Source of the DNA: an uncultured Prevotella sp.
Lineage (GTDB): Bacteria; Bacteroidota; Bacteroidia; Bacteroidales; Bacteroidaceae
NCBI GenBank assembly: GCA_945869265.1
Contig: CAMBOI010000001.1
Coordinates: 1-64,000, forward strand
DNA length: 64,000 nucleotides
Direction: 5' to 3'
Part shown: piece by piece, positions 15,494 to 24,646 of the stretch
Layout: each line of letters begins with the position of its first letter
Position numbering within the stretch: position 1 is the first letter of the stretch
Made by a program: the position numbers and the translations under genes
The notes under the pieces: model-generated
Database searches by the model: none
What the model saw: only the letters and a program-made list of their open reading frames with translations
What the model was told of the DNA's origin: nothing

Positions 15494-16870
15494 ATGGAAT
15501 TAAAAGATATAAAAGCAGTATATTTCGTAGGTGTGGGAGGTATTGGAATGAGCGCCATAGCCCGTTATTTCATAAATAAGGGTATAGTGGTTGGCGGTTA
15601 TGACAAGACCCCATCACAACTCACGAAGCAATTGGAGAAAGAGGGTGCCCTGATACATTACGAAGAGAATGTGGAAGAGATACCGCAGGCTTGTCGCGAC
15701 AACAAGTCGTGTCTTGTCATATATACACCTGCAATCCCTAACGAGCATAAGGAACTGCAGTATTTCCGTGAGGGCGGCTTTGAGATACAGAAGCGCGCAC
15801 AGGTTCTCGGTACATTGACAAAGGCGCACAAGGGATTGTGCTTCGCCGGTACTCATGGTAAGACAACAACCTCGACAATGTGTGCACATATCATGCATCA
15901 GAGCCATCTCGATTGCAATGCATTCCTCGGAGGCATATCCAAAAACTATGGCACCAACTATATCCTGAGCAACAGCGACTATGTGGTGATAGAGGCAGAT
16001 GAGTTCGACCGCTCCTTCCATTGGCTCTCGCCATGGATGTCGGTAATCACTGCCACCGACCCCGATCATCTCGACATATATGGCACTAAGGAGGCTTATC
16101 TCGAAAGTTTCAGCCACTATTCGTCGTTGATACAACCTGGTGGAGCACTCATAATCCACGAGGGACTGGAGATGAAGGAGCAGTTGCAGCCTGGAGTAAG
16201 ACGCTACACATACAGCCGTGACAGTGGTGACTTCCATGCCGAGAATATCCGCATTGCCAACGGTGGCATCACCTTCGACTTCGTGTCGCCAATAGAGAAT
16301 GTGAAGGACGTGGAACTCGGTCAACCGGTGCCCATAAATATCGACAACGGTATTGCAGCTATGGCTATGGCACAACTTAATGGTTGCACGCAAGAGGAAC
16401 TGAAATACGGAATGAAGACATACGGAGGTGTTGACCGACGTTTCGACTTCAAGATAAAGAGCGACAAACTGGTGTTCCTGAGCGACTATGCACATCATCC
16501 GAAGGAGATATACCAGAGCGCGAAAAGTATTCGAGAACTATATAGCGACCGCAAGATTACGGCATTGTTCCAACCACACCTATATACCCGCACACGCGAC
16601 TTCTACAAGGATTTTGCGGATAGTCTGAGTCTGCTCGACAGAGTGGTGTTGTGCGACATATATCCGGCACGCGAAGAACCGATTCCGGGGGTTACATCCA
16701 AACTTATCTACGACAATCTCAAGGATGGAGTGGAGAAGGAGATGATACACAAGGAAGACGTGCTCGACTATGTGAAGACTCACGACTTCGACGTCTTGGT
16801 GGTTCTCGGTGCCGGCGATCTCGACAATATGGTGCCCGAGATAGCAAAGGAACTTGAAAAGAAGATGTAG
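15494..16870 (+). CDS. murC: UDP-N-acetylmuramate:L-alanine ligase MurC
   Basis: 458 aa. The N-terminal GVGGIGMSAIA nucleotide-binding loop (about 13-23) and the ATP loop GTHGKTTT (119-126) are diagnostic. SDYAHHPKEI is the late Mur ligase motif. It adds the first L-Ala to UDP-MurNAc. The ATG at 15494 is chosen over a TTG three codons earlier. Nothing unusual otherwise. Confidence 0.95.
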   Translation: MELKDIKAVYFVGVGGIGMSAIARYFINKGIVVGGYDKTPSQLTKQLEKEGALIHYEENVEEIPQACRDNKSCLVIYTPAIPNEHKELQYFREGGFEIQKRAQVLGTLTKAHKGLCFAGTHGKTTTSTMCAHIMHQSHLDCNAFLGGISKNYGTNYILSNSDYVVIEADEFDRSFHWLSPWMSVITATDPDHLDIYGTKEAYLESFSHYSSLIQPGGALIIHEGLEMKEQLQPGVRRYTYSRDSGDFHAENIRIANGGITFDFVSPIENVKDVELGQPVPINIDNGIAAMAMAQLNGCTQEELKYGMKTYGGVDRRFDFKIKSDKLVFLSDYAHHPKEIYQSAKSIRELYSDRKITALFQPHLYTRTRDFYKDFADSLSLLDRVVLCDIYPAREEPIPGVTSKLIYDNLKDGVEKEMIHKEDVLDYVKTHDFDVLVVLGAGDLDNMVPEIAKELEKKM

Positions 16871-16908
16871 GAGCAATCCTGCAAGTCAGAACAATATTAA
16901 ATGAAAAT

Positions 16909-17682
16909 ATGAACCATTGGATTTACAACTGGAAGAAAAACCTCTTGGTGGTAGTCAATATCCTCTTGGCTGTCTATCTGTTCTTTGCCATTACCTCGTT
17001 CAACCAGCCGGTTGACGGCAATGAACTCGTGTGCAGTCAGGTGAAGATTGACATCAAGGATGCTGTCGTTGACGGTTTCCTCAATGCCAATGAGATAAAG
17101 TCAATCTTGCAGAAGGCGAAGCTCTATCCTTTGGCTCAGCCCATGGACAAAATTGACGCACGCAAGATAGAGGACGTACTCAAAAGCAGTCCATTCGTAA
17201 ATGATGCCCAATGCTACAAGACACAGATGGGACATGTGTGCATACAACTCACACAGCGCACACCGGTGATGAGGGTGAAGGCTGAAAATGGTGACGACTA
17301 CTATGTGGATAATCATGGAGGCGTGATGCCCAACAGCAAATATTGTTCGGAGATAATGATAGCCACGGGCAAGGTGAGTCGTCAGTATGCATGCAAGGTG
17401 CTCACGAAATTAGGCAACACCATCGTCAAAGACAAGTTCTGGCGCAACCAGATAGTGCAGGTGAATGTGCTTGCCGACGGTACGGTGGAGCTTGTGCCAA
17501 GAGTGGGCGAACATATCATTTACATTGGCTATCCCAACCGACTGACCGAGAAGTTGGCACGCCTTGAGAAATTCTATCGCTATGGACTCTCCGAGGCAGG
17601 ATGGAATAAATACTCATATATAAATCTCGCATTTGAGAATCAGATAATTTGCAAAAAGAAACAAAATAATATTAGTATATAA
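16909..17682 (+). CDS. ftsQ: Cell division protein FtsQ
   Basis: 257-aa bitopic protein. A short cytoplasmic N-terminus (WIYNWKKN) precedes a transmembrane helix (about 12-30, LLVVVNILLAVYLFFAITS). The periplasmic part resembles the FtsQ/DivIB POTRA and beta domains (KIEDVLKSSPFVNDAQCYKTQMGHVCIQLTQRTPVMRVKAENGDDYYVDNHGGVMP). It scaffolds the septal synthase with FtsL-like. Sequence is divergent, and position between murC and ftsA is the strongest support. Its stop overlaps the ftsA start by 1 nt (TAATG). Confidence 0.88.
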   Translation: MNHWIYNWKKNLLVVVNILLAVYLFFAITSFNQPVDGNELVCSQVKIDIKDAVVDGFLNANEIKSILQKAKLYPLAQPMDKIDARKIEDVLKSSPFVNDAQCYKTQMGHVCIQLTQRTPVMRVKAENGDDYYVDNHGGVMPNSKYCSEIMIATGKVSRQYACKVLTKLGNTIVKDKFWRNQIVQVNVLADGTVELVPRVGEHIIYIGYPNRLTEKLARLEKFYRYGLSEAGWNKYSYINLAFENQIICKKKQNNISI

Positions 17683-19118
17683 TGGCAGCAAAGGATTTTA
17701 TCGTAGCAATTGAACTTGGATCTTCCAAGGTGACAGGTATCGCCGGACGCAAGAACCTGGATGGCAGTATAAACGTGTTGGCTGTTGTCAAGGAGGAATC
17801 GTCCTCATTCATACGCAAGGGAGTTGTATATAACATCGACAAGACTGCCTTGTGCATATCAAATATTATAAAGAAGCTGACCAACCAACTCAAGACTGAC
17901 ATTACACAGGTGTATGTTGGTGTGGGTGGTCAGTCTATACGTAGTGTGAGAAATGTCATCGCCAAGGAATTGCCTCCTGCAACCAAGGTGACTCAGGAGA
18001 TGATTATCGACCTGATGGATGCAAACAGTGCGATGAAATATCCCGAACAGGAGATTCTGGATGTTGCCCAACAGGAATATAAGGTTGACTCTCAATATCA
18101 GACCGACCCCGTAGGAATACAGTGTTCGCATATCGAGGGCAACTTCCTCAACATACTTCAGCGCAACACCTTCTATAAGAATCTCAACAAGTGCTTCGAT
18201 ACTATCAATGTCAATGTGGCAGAGATGTACATATCGCCAATAGCACTTGCCGACAGTGTGCTTACCGAGGCTGAGAAGCGTTCGGGATGCGCGTTGGTTG
18301 ACTTGGGGGCCGACACCACTACTGTGTCGGTATATAGCAAGAATATCTTGCGCCATTTGGCTGTCATTCCACTTGGAAGCAATAATATCACCAAGGATAT
18401 TGCCTCTCTGCAGATGGAGGAGGCCGACGCCGAGAAGATGAAGTTGAAATATGCTTCGGCATACACCGAGAACGCAGATATCGACAATGACCTGCAACTG
18501 CCTATCGACAGTGACCGCAGTGTCGATCTGCGCAAGTTTGTAGAGATTGTGGAGAGCCGTTTGGAGGAGATTGTTGCAAATGTGTGGTATCAGGTGCCCG
18601 CAGAATATAGCGACAAACTGCTTGGTGGAATTATCCTCACAGGTGGTGGCTCAAATCTGAAGAATATCGACAAGGCATTCACTAATCACACGCATATCGA
18701 CAAGATTCGTATCGCGAAGTTTGTCAATCATACCATCACATCCTCTAATCCTGACATCAATGCCAAGAACGGTATGATGAACACAATACTGGGTCTGCTC
18801 ATCAAGGGCGACCGCAATTGTGCCGGCGACGAGGTGGATCCCAACAATCTCTTCTCACAGAAACCCGAAGACAACCTTGCAGCGGCACTTGGTCGCACTG
18901 AGATGCCCAAGAAGCAGGGAGTTGTGCCTACCGAGGCTGAGAAGCGTCAGCAGGAAGAGGAATTGCGCAAAAAGAAGGAAGAGGAAGAACGACAAGAGCG
19001 CGAGCGTCAGGAGGAAGAAGAACGCCGACAGGCTCAGGAGAGAAAAGAAAACAGTCCGCTCAACAAGGGATTGAAGTGGCTTAAGAAAATGTCGAATATA
19101 ATTACAGCAGAAGAATAA
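17682..19118 (+). CDS. ftsA: Actin-like division protein FtsA
   Basis: 478-aa actin-fold ATPase that anchors FtsZ to the membrane. The phosphate-1 block AIELGSSKVTGIAG is at about 10-23, followed by ALVDLGADTTTVSVY and GIILTGGGSNLKNI. After about residue 405 comes a long Glu/Arg/Lys-rich low-complexity helix, ending in NKGLKWLKKMSNIIT, the amphipathic membrane-targeting helix. The charged linker is much longer than in E. coli FtsA (420 aa). ftsZ follows 12 bp later. Confidence 0.94.
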   Translation: MAAKDFIVAIELGSSKVTGIAGRKNLDGSINVLAVVKEESSSFIRKGVVYNIDKTALCISNIIKKLTNQLKTDITQVYVGVGGQSIRSVRNVIAKELPPATKVTQEMIIDLMDANSAMKYPEQEILDVAQQEYKVDSQYQTDPVGIQCSHIEGNFLNILQRNTFYKNLNKCFDTINVNVAEMYISPIALADSVLTEAEKRSGCALVDLGADTTTVSVYSKNILRHLAVIPLGSNNITKDIASLQMEEADAEKMKLKYASAYTENADIDNDLQLPIDSDRSVDLRKFVEIVESRLEEIVANVWYQVPAEYSDKLLGGIILTGGGSNLKNIDKAFTNHTHIDKIRIAKFVNHTITSSNPDINAKNGMMNTILGLLIKGDRNCAGDEVDPNNLFSQKPEDNLAAALGRTEMPKKQGVVPTEAEKRQQEEELRKKKEEEERQERERQEEEERRQAQERKENSPLNKGLKWLKKMSNIITAEE

Positions 19119-19130
19119 AAAAATTAAGAT

Positions 19131-20462
19131 ATGGCAGACAACAATATTCCAATAGTTGACTTTGGTGTTCCCGAGAAGGAGCATAGTATAATCAAGGTCA
19201 TCGGTGTCGGAGGTGGTGGCGGAAATGCTGTCAACCACATGTATCGCGAGGGAATACACGATGTGTCCTTCGTGCTGTGCAACACTGACAATCAGGCACT
19301 CAACGACTCGCCTGTGCCTGTGCATCTGCAATTGGGCAAGGAAGGTCTTGGAGCTGGAAACAAACCCGAGAAGGCTCGTCAGGCAGCAGAGGAAAGTCTT
19401 GAAGATATCAAGAACATGCTTGACGACGGAACGCGCATGACCTTCATCACGGCGGGAATGGGTGGTGGTACCGGTACGGGTGCTGCTCCTGTCATTGCCC
19501 GTGTCTCCAAGGAAATGGGCATACTGACAGTAGGTATTGTCACTATTCCTTTCCGATTTGAGGGCGACCGCAAGATCGACCAAGCTCTCGATGGTGTAGA
19601 GGAGATGTCGAAACATGTTGACGCCTTGCTCGTGATCAACAATGAGAGATTGCGCGAGATATACCCCAATCTTACCGTCCTCGATGCCTTCGGAAAAGCT
19701 GACGACACGTTGAGTGTTGCAGCAAAGAGTATCGCGGAGATTATCACTGTCCACGGTCTTATCAACCTTGACTTCAACGATGTGAAAACCGTACTCAAGG
19801 ATGGTGGTGTGGCTATCATGTCAACAGGATATGGCGAGGGCGAAGGACGTGTGAAGAAGGCTATCGACGATGCCCTCAACTCACCTCTGCTCAACGACAA
19901 CGACGTGTTCAACTCCAAGAAGATTCTTCTCTCCATCTCATTCTGCGGTCAGAAGGACGGTAAGGACAGCTTGATGATGGAGGAGATGAACGATGTCAAC
20001 GATTTCATGGCGAAATTTGGTGACTTCGAAATCAAGTGGGGTCTTGCTACCGATCCCGAACTTGGAAAGAAAGTTAAGGTGACCATCCTTGCCACTGGTT
20101 TCGGTATAGAGAATATTGACATCATGCATGGACATGCACGTCGTCACACTCAGGAAGAGGCAAAGCGCATTGCCGAGGAGCAGGAGAAAGAAGCCGAGCG
20201 TCAGGAGCGTCGTCAGCGCTACTATGGCAATGAGGGCAACAACCTCAAATACAAGCGTCCGGCTCACATCTATCTCTTCCATGCCGAGGATCTCGACAAT
20301 GACAATGTAATCGCCAAGGTGGAGACATCGCCTACATACAAGCGTACGAAGGAGATACTCGAAAGCATCCACAACCAGAGTGTGGGAGTGGAGCAGACGG
20401 AGGAAAACTCAAGTGACGAAAAACAGGGTGACGCAATACAAGGAACAATTAAATTCGCATAA
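19131..20462 (+). CDS. ftsZ: Tubulin-like division GTPase FtsZ
   Basis: 443 aa. The GTPase domain has GVGGGGGNAVNHM (about 25-37), the tubulin signature GGGTGTG (111-117) and the synergy region NDVNDFMAKFGDFEIKWG. The C-terminal linker contains a basic/Gln-rich helix (EAKRIAEEQEKEAERQERRQRYYG). A canonical C-terminal peptide of the IPxFLR type is not obvious. The segment VETSPTYKRTKE is the best candidate, and it is followed by a further acidic tail of about 40 residues. It ends the division cluster proper; yqeY follows after 5 bp. Confidence 0.95.
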   Translation: MADNNIPIVDFGVPEKEHSIIKVIGVGGGGGNAVNHMYREGIHDVSFVLCNTDNQALNDSPVPVHLQLGKEGLGAGNKPEKARQAAEESLEDIKNMLDDGTRMTFITAGMGGGTGTGAAPVIARVSKEMGILTVGIVTIPFRFEGDRKIDQALDGVEEMSKHVDALLVINNERLREIYPNLTVLDAFGKADDTLSVAAKSIAEIITVHGLINLDFNDVKTVLKDGGVAIMSTGYGEGEGRVKKAIDDALNSPLLNDNDVFNSKKILLSISFCGQKDGKDSLMMEEMNDVNDFMAKFGDFEIKWGLATDPELGKKVKVTILATGFGIENIDIMHGHARRHTQEEAKRIAEEQEKEAERQERRQRYYGNEGNNLKYKRPAHIYLFHAEDLDNDNVIAKVETSPTYKRTKEILESIHNQSVGVEQTEENSSDEKQGDAIQGTIKFA

Positions 20463-20467
20463 TTATT

Positions 20468-20917
20468 ATGGAACTATTTGAAAAGGTTAGTAAGGATATT
20501 GTTGCGGCAATGAAAGCCAAGGACAAGGTGACCTTGGAGGCACTTCGCAACATCAAGAAGGTGTTTATTGAAGCAAAGACAGCACCGGGAGCCAACGACA
20601 CTCTCGATGACGCTGCAGCACTCAAGATACTGCAGAAACTCGCAAAGCAAGGGCATGATTCTGCCGAATTATACACACAGCAAAATCGCCCCGACCTTGC
20701 TGAGGCAGAGATGGCACAGGTGAAGGTGATAGAAAGCTATCTGCCCAAGGCATTGTCGGCTGAGGAGATAGAGGCTGCCGTAAAGGAGATTATCGCCCAG
20801 ACAGGTGCAACAAGCATCAAGGAAATGGGTAAGGTGATGGGTCTCGCCAGCAAGCAACTTGCGGGCAAAGCCGACGGAAAGGCCATCTCGGATGTGGTGA
20901 AGAAACTCCTTGCTTAG
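20468..20917 (+). CDS. GatB/YqeY domain-containing protein
   Basis: 149 aa, covering the whole YqeY fold: an N-terminal helical region with AMKAKDKVTLEALRNIKKVFIEAKT, then the C-terminal GatB-like helical domain with KVIESYLPKALS, and the VMGLASKQLAGKADGKAISDVVKKLL ending. Homologues resemble the tRNA-binding tail of the GatB amidotransferase subunit, but no reaction is established. Probably co-transcribed with ftsZ. Its stop overlaps the convergent barrel gene by 4 nt. Confidence 0.9.
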   Translation: MELFEKVSKDIVAAMKAKDKVTLEALRNIKKVFIEAKTAPGANDTLDDAAALKILQKLAKQGHDSAELYTQQNRPDLAEAEMAQVKVIESYLPKALSAEEIEAAVKEIIAQTGATSIKEMGKVMGLASKQLAGKADGKAISDVVKKLLA

Positions 20918-22113
20918 AATTTCTTCAACAAGAAATTGAAATTTATTCTCATATAAACGCCGAGGGCCCAGCTCACGGCGTTTTCTTTTATATTATTGAA
21001 TACATCGCCATGTATGCCCCATGCAAATCCCTTGCCGAGGTATTGCGAATAGCCCAAGTGGGCATTTATCATCGAGGGTTTGTCGAGCAGATATGACTTG
21101 TCTTCTATTCCCATTGCTCCATATAGAGGATTGCCTAATATACTGATAAAGTCCTTGCACCACCAGTATTCTCCGCTGATGTCAAATTTCCATAGTCGCA
21201 TCGAGGCAGTACCAAGGAATCCGTGACCCTTGTCAAAGGGGAGCATATCTCCAGCCACTTGCTTGTAGGACACTCCGCAAGCCTCAAGGTTTATCCAAGG
21301 CACGATAGTGTTGCGTGTGTTGAACGTGAGACCCACACCTGCTGCTGCATTCATCCATGTCTTCACTTGTCGCTCTTCAGCTTCGGTATTTATTTCACCT
21401 CCACGATGTTGGAATATCATCTGCACGGGGAAATACACATGCAGTGGAACATCACTACTGTTGGCAAGCAGACGGATGGATGTACCGAATGAGAAACTCT
21501 CCTGATGGGTGTCGTTGCGATAGATGAAACTCTCCCAATTGATCCATGAGTCTAATTTCAGTCGTGGAGCATCCCATATCACTTGGAATCCTGTTTCGGG
21601 GTCGCCCGAGAGTCCCATCTCATAGTTGTAGAGTGGGGCGATAAGATTATGGTTGTTGTGCCCATATAGCGTACCGAGAATTAGACTCAGACGTTTTGTC
21701 GGGTCAATCTGCACCCTGAAGAATGGCAGGACGTGAAATCCCTTTTGGTATTGGTCGCCATGCCACTCCGGCATATCACTATAATTGAAGTTGGGATATT
21801 TCGTGGCACCCCAATAGTGTATCATGTATGCTCCTACATCCACTTTCAGATTTTTCAGCGGTTGGTAGCTCACCGATGGTTTCACCCAGAATCCCGGTAG
21901 GGTGTATCCCTTTACTATCTCGCTTTCGTATTCGTTGTTTTTGAAGAAGTTGAGGTTGTCAACATTAATCCTAAGTTCTCCAATGGCAGTTGTGTCTATG
22001 ACATGATTCTCCTCAAAGAGAATAGAATCCCTTTGAGCGAAAGAAGTCACGGCAATGGACAATAGCACTGCCGTGACCTTTAATCTTAATATGATTCCTT
22101 TGTATAATCCCAT
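20914..22113 (-). CDS. Putative outer-membrane beta-barrel protein
   Basis: 399 aa. A signal peptide with cleavage near SFA-Q (about residue 26) is followed by alternating hydrophobic/polar strands rich in Trp, Tyr and Gly through to the C-terminus, which ends in Phe (NFNFLLKKF) as expected for a BAM-inserted barrel. No named family is recognised. It begins directly after the ackA stop with no gap, so it is probably the third gene of the pta-ackA transcript. This could mean export or uptake of an acid or simply transcriptional convenience; the sequence does not decide. Confidence 0.75.
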   Translation of the reverse strand: MGLYKGIILRLKVTAVLLSIAVTSFAQRDSILFEENHVIDTTAIGELRINVDNLNFFKNNEYESEIVKGYTLPGFWVKPSVSYQPLKNLKVDVGAYMIHYWGATKYPNFNYSDMPEWHGDQYQKGFHVLPFFRVQIDPTKRLSLILGTLYGHNNHNLIAPLYNYEMGLSGDPETGFQVIWDAPRLKLDSWINWESFIYRNDTHQESFSFGTSIRLLANSSDVPLHVYFPVQMIFQHRGGEINTEAEERQVKTWMNAAAGVGLTFNTRNTIVPWINLEACGVSYKQVAGDMLPFDKGHGFLGTASMRLWKFDISGEYWWCKDFISILGNPLYGAMGIEDKSYLLDKPSMINAHLGYSQYLGKGFAWGIHGDVFNNIKENAVSWALGVYMRINFNFLLKKF

Positions 22114-23307
22114 TTACAGCAATTCCATTGTGTCGGTGGCAATCATCAGTTCCTCATCGGTTGGGATGATACATACAGTCACCTTCGAATCTGCTGTTGA
22201 AATAATCTTCTCAACACCGCGAAGTCCCTTGTTGAGCTCCTTGTCAATCTTCACTCCCAGGAATTCAAGTCCTTCGCAAGATTCCTGACGAGTGCTCCAC
22301 TGGTTTTCGCCAACACCTGCAGTGAAGACGATGATGTCAACACCACCCATGGCAGCTGCGTAAGCACCGATATACTTCTTAATGCGGTAGTTGTACATGT
22401 TCATTGCCAAGACAGCCTTGGGCTCTCCTTTCTCGCATGCTGCTTCAACCTCGCGCATGTCGGACGACAGCTCTGTGATACCGAGCACACCGCTCTTCTT
22501 GTTCAGAAGGTCGGAGATACCGTCAGCATCAAGACCGAGTTTCTTCTGCAGGAATGCAACTGCACCACCATCGATGTCGCCGGAACGTGTACCCATCATG
22601 ACGCCCTCAAGAGGAGTGAGACCCATTGATGTGTCAACACACTTTCCTCCGTCAACGGCAGCAATAGAAGCACCGTTTCCGATGTGGCAGGTGATAATCT
22701 TCTTGTCCTCGGGCTTTACTCCAAGGAAGTCGCACACGCGCTTTGCCACATATCTGTGACTTGTGCCGTGGAATCCATAGCGACGGATGCCATATTTCTC
22801 ATACAGTTCGTAGGGCACTGCATACATATAGGCATAGTCGGGCATTGTCTGGTGGAACGCAGTGTCGAACACTCCCACCTGAGGCAGTCCTGGCATCAGT
22901 TCGCTTACAGCCTTCACTCCCTTAAGGTTGGCGGGATTGTGGAGCGGAGCAAGGTCGCTGCACTCCTCAAACACCTTTAGCACCTCGTCGGTGAGCAGCA
23001 CGCTCTTATTAAACTTCTCGCCTCCGTGCACCATACGATGACCTACGGCATCAATCTCCTTGAGGTCCTTGATAACACCGATTTCAGGGTCGGTGAGAAG
23101 AGAGAAGATAAACTTTACACCCTCGGTATGTTCGGGGATGTCATGCATTATCTGCTTCTTTTCTCCGTTAGCCAGTTTAACCTTGACGAATGCACCGTCC
23201 AAACCAACTCTCTCAGCACCTCCGGAGGTCATCACCTCCTTGGTGTCCATGTTGTAGAGCGCATACTTGATAGATGAGCTTCCACAGTTGAGCACTAATA
23301 TTTTCAT
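22114..23307 (-). CDS. ackA: Acetate kinase
   Basis: 397 aa, normal length. It starts MKILVLNCGSSSIKYALYN, the ATP-binding N-terminus of the ASKHA fold. GYRMVHGG-type substrate block (DAVGHRMVHGG), VFDTAFHQTMP, RRYGFHGTSHRYVA, HIGNGASIAAVDGG and FTAGVGENQWSTR are all present. It converts acetyl phosphate and ADP to acetate and ATP, the energy-yielding end of acetogenic fermentation. Encoded 21 bp after pta. Confidence 0.96.
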   Translation of the reverse strand: MKILVLNCGSSSIKYALYNMDTKEVMTSGGAERVGLDGAFVKVKLANGEKKQIMHDIPEHTEGVKFIFSLLTDPEIGVIKDLKEIDAVGHRMVHGGEKFNKSVLLTDEVLKVFEECSDLAPLHNPANLKGVKAVSELMPGLPQVGVFDTAFHQTMPDYAYMYAVPYELYEKYGIRRYGFHGTSHRYVAKRVCDFLGVKPEDKKIITCHIGNGASIAAVDGGKCVDTSMGLTPLEGVMMGTRSGDIDGGAVAFLQKKLGLDADGISDLLNKKSGVLGITELSSDMREVEAACEKGEPKAVLAMNMYNYRIKKYIGAYAAAMGGVDIIVFTAGVGENQWSTRQESCEGLEFLGVKIDKELNKGLRGVEKIISTADSKVTVCIIPTDEELMIATDTMELL

Positions 23308-23328
23308 GACTATTTAAATGAAATTTCC

Positions 23329-24342
23329 TTAATTCTTCTTCGCGTCCATAGCCTGACAAGCGGTGATAGCCACCATCTTATAGATGTCGTCAACAGAGCA
23401 GCCTCGGGAGAGGTCGTTCACCGGACGGGCAATACCCTGGAGGATTGGACCTAAAGCGGTGGCACCACCAAGACGCTCCACCAACTTGTAGGAGATATTA
23501 CCCACCTCAAGACATGGCACAACCAACACATTGGCATGACCCGCAATCTTGCTTCCCGGAGCCTTCTTCTCGCCCACGGATGGCACGAGAGACGCATCAG
23601 CCTGCAACTCTCCGTCAATCTGCAATGTCGGGTCGAGTTCCTTGGCAAGACGTGTGGCCTCTACCACCTTATCTACTACCTCATGACTTGCACTGCCCTT
23701 TGTCGAGAAGCTAAGCATAGCCACACGAGGCTCGGCAAAACCCGCAACGCTCTTGGCAGTCTGAGCTGTACAAACAGCAATCTGTGCCAACTGCGATGCG
23801 TCGGGCATAGGAGTAACGGCAACGTCACCCATTACGAGTATGCCATTCTCACCATATTGCGGTTTGTCGGTGATGAGCAGCATAGCTCCACTCACGCATG
23901 AGATACCAGGGGCACACTTGATAATCTGTAGAGCCGGACGCAGTGTGTCGCCCGTAGTGCTCAGTGCACCACTGATCTGTCCGTCAGCACCTTCGGTCTT
24001 AATAATCATACAACCAAGATACAGAGGATTCTTAACCAATTCGCGGGCCTTCTCGATAGTCATTCCCTTCTTCTTGCGCAGTTCGGCAAGTAATGTGGCA
24101 TATTCCTCTGCCTTGGGATTGTTTTCAGGATCGATTAGTGTTGCCTTGTCGATGTTGGTCAGACCCCATTCCTTGGCCAATTTGTGCACCTCGTCGGGAT
24201 TACCGATGAGGATCAGGTCGGCCACCTCGTCAGCCAGAACTCTGTCTGCTGCCCTTAACGTGCGCTCCTCGGTGGCTTCGGGGAGTACGATGCGCTGCTT
24301 GTTACTCTTGGCGCGCTCAATGATTTTTTGAACTAAATCCAT
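23329..24342 (-). CDS. pta: Phosphate acetyltransferase (short form)
   Basis: 337 aa, the single-domain PTA_PTB form without the N-terminal DRTGG regulatory part seen in E. coli Pta. It starts MDLVQKIIERAKSNKQRIVLPE. The blocks DGQISGALSTTGDTLRPALQI, VMGDVAVTPMPDA and MLSFSTKGSA are typical. It makes acetyl phosphate from acetyl-CoA and feeds ackA. First gene of the minus-strand operon, with a -7 box 55 bp upstream. Confidence 0.95.
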   Translation of the reverse strand: MDLVQKIIERAKSNKQRIVLPEATEERTLRAADRVLADEVADLILIGNPDEVHKLAKEWGLTNIDKATLIDPENNPKAEEYATLLAELRKKKGMTIEKARELVKNPLYLGCMIIKTEGADGQISGALSTTGDTLRPALQIIKCAPGISCVSGAMLLITDKPQYGENGILVMGDVAVTPMPDASQLAQIAVCTAQTAKSVAGFAEPRVAMLSFSTKGSASHEVVDKVVEATRLAKELDPTLQIDGELQADASLVPSVGEKKAPGSKIAGHANVLVVPCLEVGNISYKLVERLGGATALGPILQGIARPVNDLSRGCSVDDIYKMVAITACQAMDAKKN

Positions 24343-24396
24343 AGTTTGTTTCTTAAATATGTTTTTTTGTAATCTTTACTTTGCAATTTCACGTTG

Positions 24397-24425
24397 CAAA
24401 AGTAAGAAAAAAAATCGAGATACAA
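24397..24425 (-). promoter_or_regulatory. pta-ackA operon promoter
   Basis: Minus-strand TACTTTTG (24397-24404) with TTG at 24423-24425 and an 18-bp spacer. Confidence 0.55.
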
Positions 24426-24471
24426 GAACTTTCAGCAAATATTTTAATAATTTTATATATTGCAGCCATTC

Positions 24472-24501
24472 TTCATTGACTTCGTCGATGGCTGGCTTCA
24501 C
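24472..24501. repeat. Dispersed 30-bp repeat, copy 1
   Basis: Identical over 30 bp to 44232-44261. Both copies lie in intergenic DNA. The core contains GACTTCGTCGATGGCTGGC, and a GCAGCCATTCTTCATT word is found beside both copies, able to pair with the GATGGCTG part as a hairpin. Confidence 0.7.
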
Positions 24502-24608
24502 TCTTCATTCTTCATTTATTATTCACATTATATTCCAAATGAACATTTCAAAACCTTAAAAAATATAAAATTATCAATATATTATAAGGTGGTAGAAAGT
24601 TTTTTGCT

Positions 24609-24616
24609 TACTTTTG
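24609..24616 (+). promoter_or_regulatory. topA -7 box
   Basis: TACTTTTG, 30 bp upstream of the topA ATG. No clear -33 element. Confidence 0.55.
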
Positions 24617-24646
24617 CACCCAAATTCATAAAACAAACAAAGGATT

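Larger units (their letters stand above)
24343..24646. other. Divergent pta / topA intergenic region
   Basis: 304 bp with the pta promoter (24397-24425, minus), one copy of a 30-bp dispersed repeat (24472-24501) with short ATTCTTCATT units beside it, and the topA -7 box (24609-24616). No gene is seen. Confidence 0.6.

Noticed and set aside
14350..15558. 402-aa minus-strand open frame
   Set aside because: Antisense to murG and the start of murC; His/Cys-rich shadow of a real gene.
15614..16498. 294-aa minus-strand open frame
   Set aside because: Antisense shadow of murC.
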